Assembly (NCBI RefSeq): GCF_018598225.1
Contig: NZ_JAHESF010000044.1
Span: 1-57,697 of the forward strand
Reading direction: 5' to 3'
Source of the DNA: Chryseosolibacter histidinae
Lineage (GTDB): Bacteria > Bacteroidota > Bacteroidia > Cytophagales > Cyclobacteriaceae
Length of the DNA: 57,697 nucleotides
The notes below the pieces were generated by a model. It saw only the letters and a program-made list of their open reading frames with translations. It made no database searches and had not been told where the DNA came from. Of this stretch, positions 8,216 through 15,190 are shown one piece after another; positions within the stretch are counted from its first letter, which is position 1; the number at the start of each line of letters is the position of its first letter. A program made the position numbers and the translations under genes.

Positions 8216-8252
8216 CTTCCTGCACGTACATCGCTACGGAATCAAAAAAATA

Positions 8253-8279
8253 AAAGGCTATCTGATGAAGATAGCCTTT
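8253..8279. terminator. Bidirectional intrinsic terminator between convergent genes
   Basis: A perfect 10-base stem AAAGGCTATC / GATAGCCTTT with loop TGATGAA. It is preceded by an A-rich run and followed by a T-rich run. It lies between the cold-shock gene and the convergent lipoprotein gene and can serve both. Confidence 0.85.
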
Positions 8280-8309
8280 CGCTTTTATGGGTGTTATGAA
8301 AGCCGGGTC

Positions 8310-9125
8310 TTATTTCAACTCGATCGCTGTACAGCCATTGCTAGTGATAGTAACGGTACCACCCCAGGTAGTAGGTGTGGGCGTGCCGCTGGCGTGCCAC
8401 TTGTATCCGGTAGCCCTCCAGCTGTACGACTTCGGTTCCAGTCCGCCGAATTGCGCAGCACCTGTGCTTGAAGAAGCACATCCTGGCGACGATGCATGCT
8501 GCTGTGTTATGAATGCCGATTGTTCGAAGCTGCCTACCTTCACATACACGTTGATTGCATAACCGGTCTTTTTCAGGTTGGTGTAAAATACAGCATTGCC
8601 TTTTGCTGCCGGCGTTGTTGTGCCGCCTCCACCGGTTGATGAATTACAGGTATAAGTGCTGCCTTTTTTATACCAGGTGGCGGTATTTGTATTGATCGCC
8701 TGCTGGGGCACACCTACGAGCAGGTTGGCGCCGTCTTTTTCGAACTGCAGGGGAAAGGTGATGCTGTTACCGCTCACCACAAAGGTCATCGACTGCGGAT
8801 AAGACGACTTGAATGTACCAATGGTCTCCTTGCCATCGGCACATGCCTTTGCCGTGCTGCCGGAGAGATAAAGATAGGCGGTTCTCACACCGTCGTTCCG
8901 GCTCCAGTAATTTCCGGTTACAGTCTGGCTGGGTGAACCTGATGTGCTTCCTGAGCCTGTTCCTGTGCCGGTACCCGTACCCGTTCCGGAGCCAGTGCCT
9001 GTACCGGTGCCAGTTCCTGTACCTGTTCCTGTGTTGTTGGGCGTGGGTTCTTCAGGCTCTTCTGTGATACACGAAGAGAAAGAAAGCATCACGGCAAACG
9101 TGAATAATGCGAATAGATATTTCAT
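8310..9125 (-). CDS. Lipoprotein with a Gly-Thr repeat linker, unknown function
   Basis: 271 residues from the ATG at 9125 (the open frame begins nine codons upstream, without the signal). MKYLFALFTFAVMLSFSSC is a lipoprotein signal with Cys19. After an acidic stretch (EEPEEPTPNN) follows a linker of about 30 residues made of Gly-Thr pairs with occasional Gly-Ser, probably a flexible spacer from the outer membrane. Two beta-rich segments follow: about 75-165 (NYWSRNDGVRTAYLYLSG, SMTFVVSGNSITFPLQF) and about 175-271, which contains Cys residues and SPGCASSSTGAAQFGG. The domains are not recognised. The DNA coding the linker is itself repetitive (8953-9032). Confidence 0.8.
   Translation of the reverse strand: MKYLFALFTFAVMLSFSSCITEEPEEPTPNNTGTGTGTGTGTGTGSGTGTGTGTGTGSGSTSGSPSQTVTGNYWSRNDGVRTAYLYLSGSTAKACADGKETIGTFKSSYPQSMTFVVSGNSITFPLQFEKDGANLLVGVPQQAINTNTATWYKKGSTYTCNSSTGGGGTTTPAAKGNAVFYTNLKKTGYAINVYVKVGSFEQSAFITQQHASSPGCASSSTGAAQFGGLEPKSYSWRATGYKWHASGTPTPTTWGGTVTITSNGCTAIELK
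8953..9032 (-). repeat. Coding hexamer-type repeat (Gly-Thr linker)
   Basis: Degenerate six-base units that translate as Gly-Thr on the minus strand (for example GGTACC and GGCACT type codon pairs). Copies vary at synonymous positions, so the array is old or selected at the protein level rather than freshly expanded. Changes in unit number would keep the frame. Confidence 0.85.
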
Positions 9126-9133
9126 GTGATTGG

Positions 9134-9145
9134 GGATTAAAGCTT
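9134..9145 (-). promoter_or_regulatory. Leader motif shared with the GAF/PAS gene
   Basis: GGATTAAAGCTT (read on the plus strand) lies just upstream of the lipoprotein start. The identical 12 bases occur at 13698-13709 upstream of the GAF/PAS protein, also on the minus strand, and GGATTAAA recurs at 26782 before the OmpA gene. It may be part of an untranslated leader or translation enhancer; the function is unknown. Confidence 0.3.
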
Positions 9146-9338
9146 TGACCAAACGTTATATAGACATTCCGTTATCGGATCATTTTACGGTGGCGCAGGT
9201 TGAACGGATGATCAAAACTATCGCCATTGGATGCGGGATGAAATACCCATATAATGGTATTTTGATCTGCAACTGGCTATTTAGCCAGGCAAATGTTGCT
9301 GATCGATTGTATGAGTTGTTCATTAGTTAGACGCAGTC

Positions 9339-9374
9339 ATCCCTCTCTTCAAAAAGAGAGGGACCGAGGGTGAG
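9339..9374. repeat. CCCTCTC inverted repeat
   Basis: CCCTCTCTT and AAGAGAGGG flank a two-base loop, followed by ACCGAGGGTGAG. The same element type, in diverged form, is at 29385-29528. The rest of the 300-base gap 9126-9425 contains only a weak frame of 66 codons (9130-9330) that I do not consider a gene. Confidence 0.75.
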
Positions 9375-9425
9375 TTTTGGATTCATCATGCTGAATGTTG
9401 ATCTTGGTGCATTCAAGCATCACAG

Positions 9426-9842
9426 ATGGCCACGCAGCGATCCATAACAGCATCCCTTCTCGGCAACGAGCTCGTCTTTACAACTTCGCGCAGCAGCGGC
9501 CCGGGCGGACAGAATGTTAACAAAGTGGAGACGAAAGTGACCGTCAAGTTCGATGTGATGAAGTCGCTGGTCTTAACGCCGGAAGAGCGTGAAGTGATCC
9601 TGAAAAAGCTGCATTCCAAGATCACCACCGAAGGCGTGCTCGTGATCTCGAGCCAGGACAGCCGCTCGCAGCTTCAGAACAAGGAAGCCGTGATCGCAAA
9701 GCTGGAAGCAGCGCTCGCCAAAGCCTTCGAAAAAAAGAAAGCCCGCAAGGCTACCAAGCCCTCCAAATCCGCCACCCAGGACCGCATCAGAAAAAAGAAA
9801 CAGCAGGGCGAGAAGAAGAAGTGGAGGCAGAGACCGGAGTAA
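9426..9842 (+). CDS. arfB: Alternative ribosome-rescue factor ArfB (peptidyl-tRNA hydrolase)
   Basis: 138 residues, the usual ArfB/YaeJ length. The catalytic GGQ motif (residues 27-29) is in SRSSGPGGQNVNKVETKV, the sequence shared with class I release factors and ArfB. A basic tail, about 95-138 (KKKARKATKPSKSATQDRIRKKK), matches the C-terminal extension that enters the empty mRNA channel of stalled ribosomes. The codon-recognition domain of true release factors is absent, which separates it from PrfA/PrfB. It hydrolyses peptidyl-tRNA on ribosomes stalled without a stop codon. It is a single gene; the stop codon is followed within two bases by a repeat array. Confidence 0.95.
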   Translation: MATQRSITASLLGNELVFTTSRSSGPGGQNVNKVETKVTVKFDVMKSLVLTPEEREVILKKLHSKITTEGVLVISSQDSRSQLQNKEAVIAKLEAALAKAFEKKKARKATKPSKSATQDRIRKKKQQGEKKKWRQRPE

Positions 9843-9844
9843 AA

Positions 9845-10053
9845 AGTTTAAAGTTTAAGGTTTAAAGTTTGAAGTTTAAAGTTGCCGGTTGCCAGTTACC
9901 GGTTGCCGGTTTCGGCCTGTGTAAAATGAGGAGGTCAAGCTTCGATTCATGGGCGCGTCTCAAATCTCATGTCTCACATCTCCCCTTGAAACACAGAACG
10001 TAAAGGCGTGCCGCTCACGAAACCGGCAACTGGCAACCGGTAACTGGCAACCA
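9845..10053. repeat. Mosaic heptad array (AGTTTAA then GGTTGCC) with a complementary arm
   Basis: The left arm 9845-9907 is nine in-phase heptads: AGTTTAA, AGTTTAA, GGTTTAA, AGTTTGA, AGTTTAA, AGTTGCC, GGTTGCC, AGTTACC, GGTTGCC. The sequence family changes from AGTTTAA to GGTTGCC without loss of phase. The right arm (10019-10053) is complementary to the GGTTGCC half only: CCGGCAACTGGCAACC and so on. No gene lies between the arms. Confidence 0.9.
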
Positions 10054-10110
10054 CCTTGCGCTTCTTCTAAATTTTTACGTTCTTCATAGACTTGCTTCGG
10101 GATCTTAAAC

Positions 10111-10140
10111 CAATCCTGTAAATCAAAAGAATCCTGGTTT
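10111..10140. repeat. AATCCTG units abutting a start codon
   Basis: CCAATCCTGTAAATC and AATCCTGG lie directly before the oxidoreductase ATG at 10142, with only two bases between repeat and start codon. They belong to the same family as the arrays at 5567 and 15191. Confidence 0.7.
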
Positions 10141-10141
10141 T

Positions 10142-11479
10142 ATGAGGAGAAGAAATTTTATCAAAGGTACTGGCGCCGCGCTGGCAGGAAGTATCTTACT
10201 TGGTGAACGTGCTTTTTCAGCGGCCAAAGTATCGCAGGCCGACAAGATCAATATCGGCGTGATCGGCTGCAACGGCATGGGATGGTCTAACACCAACTCG
10301 CTGCTGAAAATGCAGGATGTAGACCTGATCGGCATCTGTGATGTTGATAACAACGTGATCCGGAAACGCCTTGCGGATTACGCCAAGCTTCGGACCAACG
10401 TGCCCAAGACCTATACAGATTACCGTGAGCTGCTGAACGATAAGGACATCGATGCGGTAGTGATCGGCACACCGGACCACTGGCATTGTAAGATCATGGT
10501 AGATGCCGTGAAGGCGGGCAAACATGTTTACGTGGAGAAGCCGATAGCCAACAGCATCGAGGAGTGCAACATCATGGTGGCGGCCCAGGAAAAAACGGGC
10601 AAGGTTGTGCAGGCGGGCCAGTGGCAGCGCAGCGGACCGCATTACAGGAAGGCGATCGAGATCGTGCGGTCAGGAGTGCTTGGCAAGATCAGGCTGGTGA
10701 AGGTGTGGGCGTATCAGGGATGGATGAACCCTGTGCCGGTGCTTCAGGATTCTCCCGTGCCCGAAGGTGTAAATTATGATATGTGGCTGGGACCTGCTCC
10801 CAAGCGAAACTTTAACGCCAACCGGTTTCATTTTAATTTCCGGTGGTTTTGGGATTATGCCGGCGGACTGATGACAGATTGGGGCGTGCATGAGATCGAT
10901 ATTGCCTTGTATGCGATGCAGGCCTCGGCACCCGTCTCCGTGATGGCTGCCGGAGGAAAGCTGGCCTACCCTGACGATGCCTCCGAAACGCCTGACACGC
11001 TGCAGGCAATATTTCAATACGAGAACTTCAGCATGCTGTGGGAGCACGCCACGGGCATCGACAACGGTCCCTATAACCGCCGCGAGGGCATTGCCTTCAT
11101 CGGCAACAACGGAACCCTGGTGGTTGACAGGGGCGGATATGAAGTGATCGTAGAGCGTGTGGCCAAAGGATATTCAGGCTGGGGAGATCCCAAAATGCAG
11201 CCCATAGAAGCCTACCGCAAACCCGATGACCTGAACTACCTAGACCTGCACACGCAGAACTTCATCGAGGCTGTGAAAAAGAATGATCAGTCGCTGCTGA
11301 ACACACCTATCCGCTCGGGTAGTGTTGCCGCCATCAATGCGCAGATGGGCAACATCGCATACAAAACGGGCAGCAAGGTTTTCTGGAACGCGAAGGCTGG
11401 AAATTTCGGCAGCAATAAAGAAGCAAATAAGCTGATCAAATCCCAGTATCACAACGGATGGGAGCTACCGTCGGTTTGA
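10142..11479 (+). CDS. Tat-exported Gfo/Idh/MocA family oxidoreductase
   Basis: 445 residues. MRRRNFIKGTGAALAGSILLG is a Tat-type signal (RRRNFIK). The Rossmann domain begins INIGVIGCNGMGWSN; VVIGTPDHWHCKIM and HVYVEKPIANSIEE carry the family's EKP motif. The C-terminal domain has NYDMWLGPAPKRNF and GGLMTDWGVHEIDIALYAM. It is a homologue of the protein at 4050-5336 (shared DHWH, MWLGPAP and similar length) but clearly diverged, so it is probably an old paralogue with a different sugar-type substrate. The cofactor is expected to be NAD(P), bound before export. The stop codon TGA lies within heptad GGTTTGA (11473-11479), in phase with the following repeats. Confidence 0.92.
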   Translation: MRRRNFIKGTGAALAGSILLGERAFSAAKVSQADKINIGVIGCNGMGWSNTNSLLKMQDVDLIGICDVDNNVIRKRLADYAKLRTNVPKTYTDYRELLNDKDIDAVVIGTPDHWHCKIMVDAVKAGKHVYVEKPIANSIEECNIMVAAQEKTGKVVQAGQWQRSGPHYRKAIEIVRSGVLGKIRLVKVWAYQGWMNPVPVLQDSPVPEGVNYDMWLGPAPKRNFNANRFHFNFRWFWDYAGGLMTDWGVHEIDIALYAMQASAPVSVMAAGGKLAYPDDASETPDTLQAIFQYENFSMLWEHATGIDNGPYNRREGIAFIGNNGTLVVDRGGYEVIVERVAKGYSGWGDPKMQPIEAYRKPDDLNYLDLHTQNFIEAVKKNDQSLLNTPIRSGSVAAINAQMGNIAYKTGSKVFWNAKAGNFGSNKEANKLIKSQYHNGWELPSV

Positions 11480-11562
11480 GGTTTAAAGTTTGAAGTTGCA
11501 AGTTTGAAGTTGAAAGTCTGGAGTTTCAAAGTTGAGCGGTTTGGTTGCCAGTTGCCAGTTGG
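11473..11562. repeat. Mosaic AGTTTGA / GTTGCCA heptad array overlapping a stop codon
   Basis: GGTTTGA (11473-11479, containing the oxidoreductase TGA stop), GGTTTAA, AGTTTGA, AGTTGCA, AGTTTGA and AGTTGAA follow each other in phase. After a diverged part, GGTTGCC, AGTTGCC and AGTTGGA follow. There is no complementary arm nearby. Confidence 0.85.
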
Positions 11563-11620
11563 AGTCGTGTGGATAGAGCAGTACCTGGCTTCGATTCAAG
11601 AAAAGTTTTTAAGTTCAAGC

Positions 11621-11678
11621 CTCAGATTAGCGCAGATTTTTTGAAGACTCTGCAAAAATCAGCGTAATCTGCGGGAAA
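11621..11678. repeat. CAGATTA-type inverted repeat upstream of the YwbE-family gene
   Basis: CAGATTAGCGCAGATTTTTT (from 11623) and AAAAATCAGCGTAATCTG are near-perfect complements around an 11-base loop GAAGACTCTGC. The hairpin ends about 10 bases before the start codon and would lie in the leader. A diverged fragment (GCCGCAGATTTTTTGAA) occurs at about 14703. Confidence 0.75.
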
Positions 11679-11686
11679 TTGCATTT

Positions 11687-11881
11687 ATGAACGGAACAGT
11701 CAGAGCAAATATTAAGAAGGGCATCAGGGTGAAGATCGTGTTGAAAAAAGATCAGCGTACGGGCGCACTTACGGAAGGTGTTGTGAAAGATATTCTCACC
11801 AGTGCACCGAATCATCACCGTGGTATCAAAGTACGCCTGGAAGACGGTCAGATCGGAAGGGTCCAGGAGATCCTGGGGTGA
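11687..11881 (+). CDS. YwbE-family protein (DUF2196)
   Basis: 64 residues, the full length of the family. The sequence RANIKKGIRVKIVLKKDQRTG, TEGVVKDILT, HHRGIKVRLEDGQIGRVQEIL is characteristic of the family: a small KOW-like beta-barrel protein of unknown function found in Firmicutes and Bacteroidota. It has no signal peptide. It stands alone behind a hairpin-forming leader. Confidence 0.88.
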   Translation: MNGTVRANIKKGIRVKIVLKKDQRTGALTEGVVKDILTSAPNHHRGIKVRLEDGQIGRVQEILG

Positions 11882-11967
11882 GTAAAAAAAGGTGTGCCCC
11901 CGGAGTTTGCCTCCGGGTCCCGCCTTGCACCGATGCTTCAATCAAGGCACACCATGAATATCATTTC

Positions 11968-13692
11968 TTAGCGTTTCGTTACGTCTCTTGCAGAAACGCC
12001 AACGGCGATCACTTTCCCGTCAGGTCCGTAGAGCGGCGAGTATTTGAGGCTGTAATCGAGCTCCATGCCACTGTTGGAATAGTGCTGTGCGACCTCGAAG
12101 GTTTCTCCTGCCAAAGCACGATCGTATAAAGCTTTGTTATGCTTCTTTTCCTCGTCTGTGGTGTAGAACACCAGCGCGTCCATACCCTTTTTCACTTCCA
12201 CGCCTGTGGCCTTCACTGACTCTTCGTAGGTTCTGTTATAGTTGAGCACTCTGTAGTTGCGGTCAACCGTGAAGATCGAATCGGCCGAAAGGTTGATCAG
12301 CTCGTCCTGCATGCGTTCCTTGACCTGCATCTCGTTGAGGATGCGCTGCATTTCTTCCTGCGTCGTGGAGAGCTCCTCCATATTCTGGCGCAGCTCTTCT
12401 TCCTGTGCTTTCAGCTGTTCGGCTTGCTGCTGCGCATCTTTCAGGATCTTTTCCTTTTTTTCCTGCGCTGTTACGGTCTCGGTAATATCTCTGCTGAACA
12501 CCACCGCCTCGAACACATCACCTTTGTCGTTCCTGAGCGGTGTGTAGTTGTACTGGTAGTGGAGCACCATGCCGTTGTTAACGGTGCTGGTAACATCCTC
12601 GAAAGATTCGCCGCGAAGCACCCGGTCGTACACATCGATCTGTTTCTGTCGCTCTTCACCCTGGTACCAGTCGATGGTGCTTAATCCTTTCTCCGCCTTC
12701 ATGCCGAAATACTCGAGTGTTTTGCCAAAGGGCGCGTTCCAGCTCACCAGCTTGTAGCTCCTGTCGATGGTATACACTATGTCTTTCGAAGCGTTGAGGA
12801 TCTGGTTCAGGTAAGTTTCCTTTCCCTGCACCTGTTTCAGTACACGCTGCATTTCTTCCTGCGTAGCCTGAAGCTCTTCCATGTTCTGCCGCATCTCCTC
12901 TTCCTGCGACTTCATTTCTTCTGCGTGCTGCTGGGTCTCTTCCAGCAACTGCTTGGTGCGTTGATTGATCTTCACACTCGAGATGGTGGAGGCGATGCTT
13001 TCACCCAGCCGTTCAACAAACTCGATCTGGTATTGTTTGATAGGCTGAAACGAAGCCAGCTCCACCACGCCAAACACTTTGTCTTCGATCTTGAGTGGAA
13101 CGATCAGCAGGTGCCTCGGCAGCGCGTCGCCAAGACCCGAAGTGATGCGGATGTAGTTTTCCGGGATAGTGGTCATGTAAACCGTTTCCTTTTCAAACAA
13201 CACCTGCCCGATGATGCCTTCTCCTTCGTTGACCCTGTGCTCGTGATGTTTCTTCCGGCTGTAGGCGTAACACGCAGCCATTTCCAGGTGCACGTCTTCA
13301 GCGTTGTCATCGTTGAGGATGTAGAGCGCGCCCTGGTTGGCGTTCATGTATTTGATGAGGTTGCTGATGATCTGCTCCGCCAGCTCCTTCGATTTATCAT
13401 TGTTGGAGCGCAGGATATCGACAAATTTGGCGAGCCCTTCGGTTACCCAGTTGCGTTCCTTTTCCTCCTGCGCGATCTTTTTCATCTGCTCGCGCATGCT
13501 CATGAGCGAGGTGGTGAGCACGTTGGACCCGTTCTGTTCTTCAATTGCCTGAAGCTGGAAATCCAGGTTGCCCTTTTCTATTTCCCGTATAAATTCTGTG
13601 GCCGTTGAAATGTGATCTTTTTGTTGCCGGGCCTCTGCCTCCAGTGATTCGAGCTTTCTTTTTTTAATGAATGTATACGGAAATTTTCTCAT
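11968..13692 (-). CDS. GAF/PAS sensor protein without output domain
   Basis: 574 residues, no membrane segment and no signal peptide. Residues about 1-90: basic start and a HAMP-like coiled coil (FIREIEKGNLDFQLQAIEE). Residues about 95-240: GAF domain (SNLIKYMNANQGALYIL, HRVNEGEGIIGQVLFEKE, LIVPLKIEDKVFGVVELASF). Then two copies of one module: a coiled coil with EEEMRQNMEELQATQEEMQR or EEELRQNMEELSTTQEEMQR, followed by a PAS domain (about 285-390 and 440-570). There is no histidine kinase, GGDEF or receiver domain. It may bind a partner kinase; a separate histidine kinase lies at 1171-2202, but no link can be shown. Confidence 0.88.
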   Translation of the reverse strand: MRKFPYTFIKKRKLESLEAEARQQKDHISTATEFIREIEKGNLDFQLQAIEEQNGSNVLTTSLMSMREQMKKIAQEEKERNWVTEGLAKFVDILRSNNDKSKELAEQIISNLIKYMNANQGALYILNDDNAEDVHLEMAACYAYSRKKHHEHRVNEGEGIIGQVLFEKETVYMTTIPENYIRITSGLGDALPRHLLIVPLKIEDKVFGVVELASFQPIKQYQIEFVERLGESIASTISSVKINQRTKQLLEETQQHAEEMKSQEEEMRQNMEELQATQEEMQRVLKQVQGKETYLNQILNASKDIVYTIDRSYKLVSWNAPFGKTLEYFGMKAEKGLSTIDWYQGEERQKQIDVYDRVLRGESFEDVTSTVNNGMVLHYQYNYTPLRNDKGDVFEAVVFSRDITETVTAQEKKEKILKDAQQQAEQLKAQEEELRQNMEELSTTQEEMQRILNEMQVKERMQDELINLSADSIFTVDRNYRVLNYNRTYEESVKATGVEVKKGMDALVFYTTDEEKKHNKALYDRALAGETFEVAQHYSNSGMELDYSLKYSPLYGPDGKVIAVGVSARDVTKR

Positions 13693-13697
13693 GCGGT

Positions 13698-13709
13698 GGA
13701 TTAAAGCTT
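13698..13709 (-). promoter_or_regulatory. Second copy of the shared 12-base leader motif
   Basis: GGATTAAAGCTT, identical to 9134-9145, ends 6 bases before the GAF/PAS start codon in minus-strand orientation. An AACGTTA lies upstream of both copies (9152-9159 and about 13739-13745), so the similarity extends beyond the 12 bases. Confidence 0.3.
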
Positions 13710-13889
13710 TTAGTGTTTTTCTGCCCCCTCAATCGGCAAACGTTACAAATTCAAGGTCAAATGTAGAAGTGGCACGTCTGATGTAATGTCAATTTCCGGC
13801 CAAAACCTTACTTTGGTAGTTCACGGTGTCTTTTTTCTCAAAAGAAAATTGCCTGACCTTTTTGTGCATTGCTGCAGAGGCCAGGCAAT

Positions 13890-13924
13890 AAAAAAAGCCA
13901 CCCCAGACGGCGGGGTAGCTTTTC
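13890..13924 (-). terminator. Intrinsic terminator of the secreted-protein gene
   Basis: Read on the minus strand: AAAAGCTACCCC, loop GCCGTCT, GGGGTGGCTTTTTTT. The stem is strong and ends in a seven-T run. It starts 9 bases after the stop codon of the gene at 13934-14515. Confidence 0.9.
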
Positions 13925-13933
13925 TCTCCGGTA

Positions 13934-14515
13934 CTAAAACATTGCTGTTTCAGTTTTTCCACTTCCTGTCGTCACTTCAAAGATCACAACCGGTGCCAGT
14001 GATGCCTTCACCTGGCTCAGATTAAAAACCACTCCGTAATTACCTGAAATCTTTACACGCTCTTCGTGCAGCAATTCGTGCTTGTTGCTATAGATCTTCA
14101 CATTTACCGTTTCCTGACCGTTGGTAGCAACATTCACCAAATATTTGTCTGACGTTCCGGGGATTTGCGATACGCGCACAAAGGAGGTCACTTTGTTCAT
14201 GAAATATTTTACTTTTTCAACCTGTTTGCCATGCTTGTCTTCAAGTGTGATGGTATACTCTCCCTGCGCCAGCTCCATGAAGTTGTAAGGGCGTTTGAAA
14301 GACGCTACGTTGTTCAGTATTTCAGTAAATACGATCTGGTTGGCGTTGTTGCTGATCGTGATCCTTACACGGCCAGCTTCGGTTGATTTATAGAATACAT
14401 TATACACAGCACTGTTGTTGGCCGGTATGATTGTGAAAGTAGCAGGAGAGTCTGCCAGTGCCGAAACAGCGAACAACAAACATGCACAAATAGAGGAAGC
14501 AATTTTTGAATTCAT
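13934..14515 (-). CDS. Secreted beta-rich protein of unknown function
   Basis: 193 residues from the ATG at 14515, which directly opens a Sec signal peptide MNSKIASSICACLLFAVSALA; the open frame is 23 codons longer but lacks a plausible signal there. The mature part looks like two beta-sandwich repeats: YNVFYKSTEAGRVRITISNNANQIVFTE (about 40-70) and KYLVNVATNGQETVNVKIYSNKHELLHEE (about 125-155). Both pair a strand pattern 'V-I-S/N-x-x-x' with a following turn, as in secretion-associated beta-sandwich domains of Bacteroidota. No catalytic motif is visible. It has its own terminator. Confidence 0.8.
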   Translation of the reverse strand: MNSKIASSICACLLFAVSALADSPATFTIIPANNSAVYNVFYKSTEAGRVRITISNNANQIVFTEILNNVASFKRPYNFMELAQGEYTITLEDKHGKQVEKVKYFMNKVTSFVRVSQIPGTSDKYLVNVATNGQETVNVKIYSNKHELLHEERVKISGNYGVVFNLSQVKASLAPVVIFEVTTGSGKTETAMF

Positions 14516-14892
14516 TTTTTTTATTTTTTTGATCTGTGTTTGATAACGCAAAGATGGTGGGTGTGTTTCGATGCCCCGGCGCAAAGCGGGCGTCCGTTCG
14601 ATCTGTGTAAGGAAACGGCCCCGAGTGAACTTTCAGGATTTTCTATTCTGCCGGCTGGGTTTCACCAAACAGATATCACAGGGTTACAGAAAAAATGAGG
14701 TCGCCGCAGATTTTTTGAAACAAAAATGAAATGTTATTCTGTGATTGACCCGGAAAACATTTTTTGCAAGCGCGATTTCAGGCTGGAAAACGTGTTTGAG
14801 ATCTTCAGGTATCCGGTCTTATGGTGTTTTTGGTGGCGGTGAAGTATGAAAAGGTGAAGAAAAGCACCATCTTTTTATCAAATCATTACCAG
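14516..14892. other. Gene-free stretch upstream of the secreted-protein gene
   Basis: No supported frame, RNA or repeat array is visible apart from the fragment near 14703 that resembles the hairpin at 11621. The part next to 14515 is T-rich and probably holds the promoter and leader of the minus-strand gene. Confidence 0.5.
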
Positions 14893-14899
14893 GGATTGA

Positions 14900-15041
14900 T
14901 GTGGATTGACCAGGATTATGGGATTTTACTGGATTTGCAGGATTGATAGTTATATTGATAGTATAAATTTCTGACAGACCGAAGGTCTTTTTTATATTAC
15001 AATCCTGTTAATCCTATAATCCCGTTAATCTTGGTCAATAA
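14900..15041. repeat. AATCCTG-family inverted pair; right arm overlaps the start of a small gene
   Basis: The left arm (about 14904-14945: ATTGACCAGGATTATGGG, GGATTTGCAGGATTG) and the right arm (about 14999-15040: CAATCCTGTTAATCC, CCCGTTAATCTTGGTCAAT) are reverse complements with mismatches. The TTG proposed as start of the next gene (15031-15033) is part of the right arm. Confidence 0.8.
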
Positions 15042-15189
15042 GAAGGAATGTCCCTCCTGTGCCATGGAGGTAGATGCTGAGAGCAAGACTTGTCCGATTT
15101 GTGGCTACGAGTTCACAGATAAGCCCCAGGCATTGAAGTGGGCTGCGATCCTGCTGGCGTTGCTTTTTCTGCTGTACTTAATCCTCTGA
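15031..15189 (+). CDS. Small zinc-ribbon membrane protein, TTG start
   Basis: 52 residues. Four cysteines in two CxxC pairs (CPSC at 7-10 and CPIC at 22-25) form a zinc ribbon in the pattern ECPSCAMEVDAESKTCPICGYEF. A single hydrophobic helix AAILLALLFLLYLIL ends the protein. The frame is open upstream without ATG; the TTG at 15031 is the only common start that keeps both CxxC pairs, while the ATG at 15064 would remove the first. The function is unknown; tail-anchored zinc-ribbon proteins of this shape are known in Bacteroidota. The start lies in a repeat arm and the stop is followed immediately by another. Confidence 0.72.
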   Translation: MVNKKECPSCAMEVDAESKTCPICGYEFTDKPQALKWAAILLALLFLLYLIL

Positions 15190-15190
15190 A

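Noticed and set aside
9130-9330. A 66-codon frame upstream of arfB.
   Set aside because: No family resemblance, no start signal, and it overlaps the leader of the divergent lipoprotein gene.
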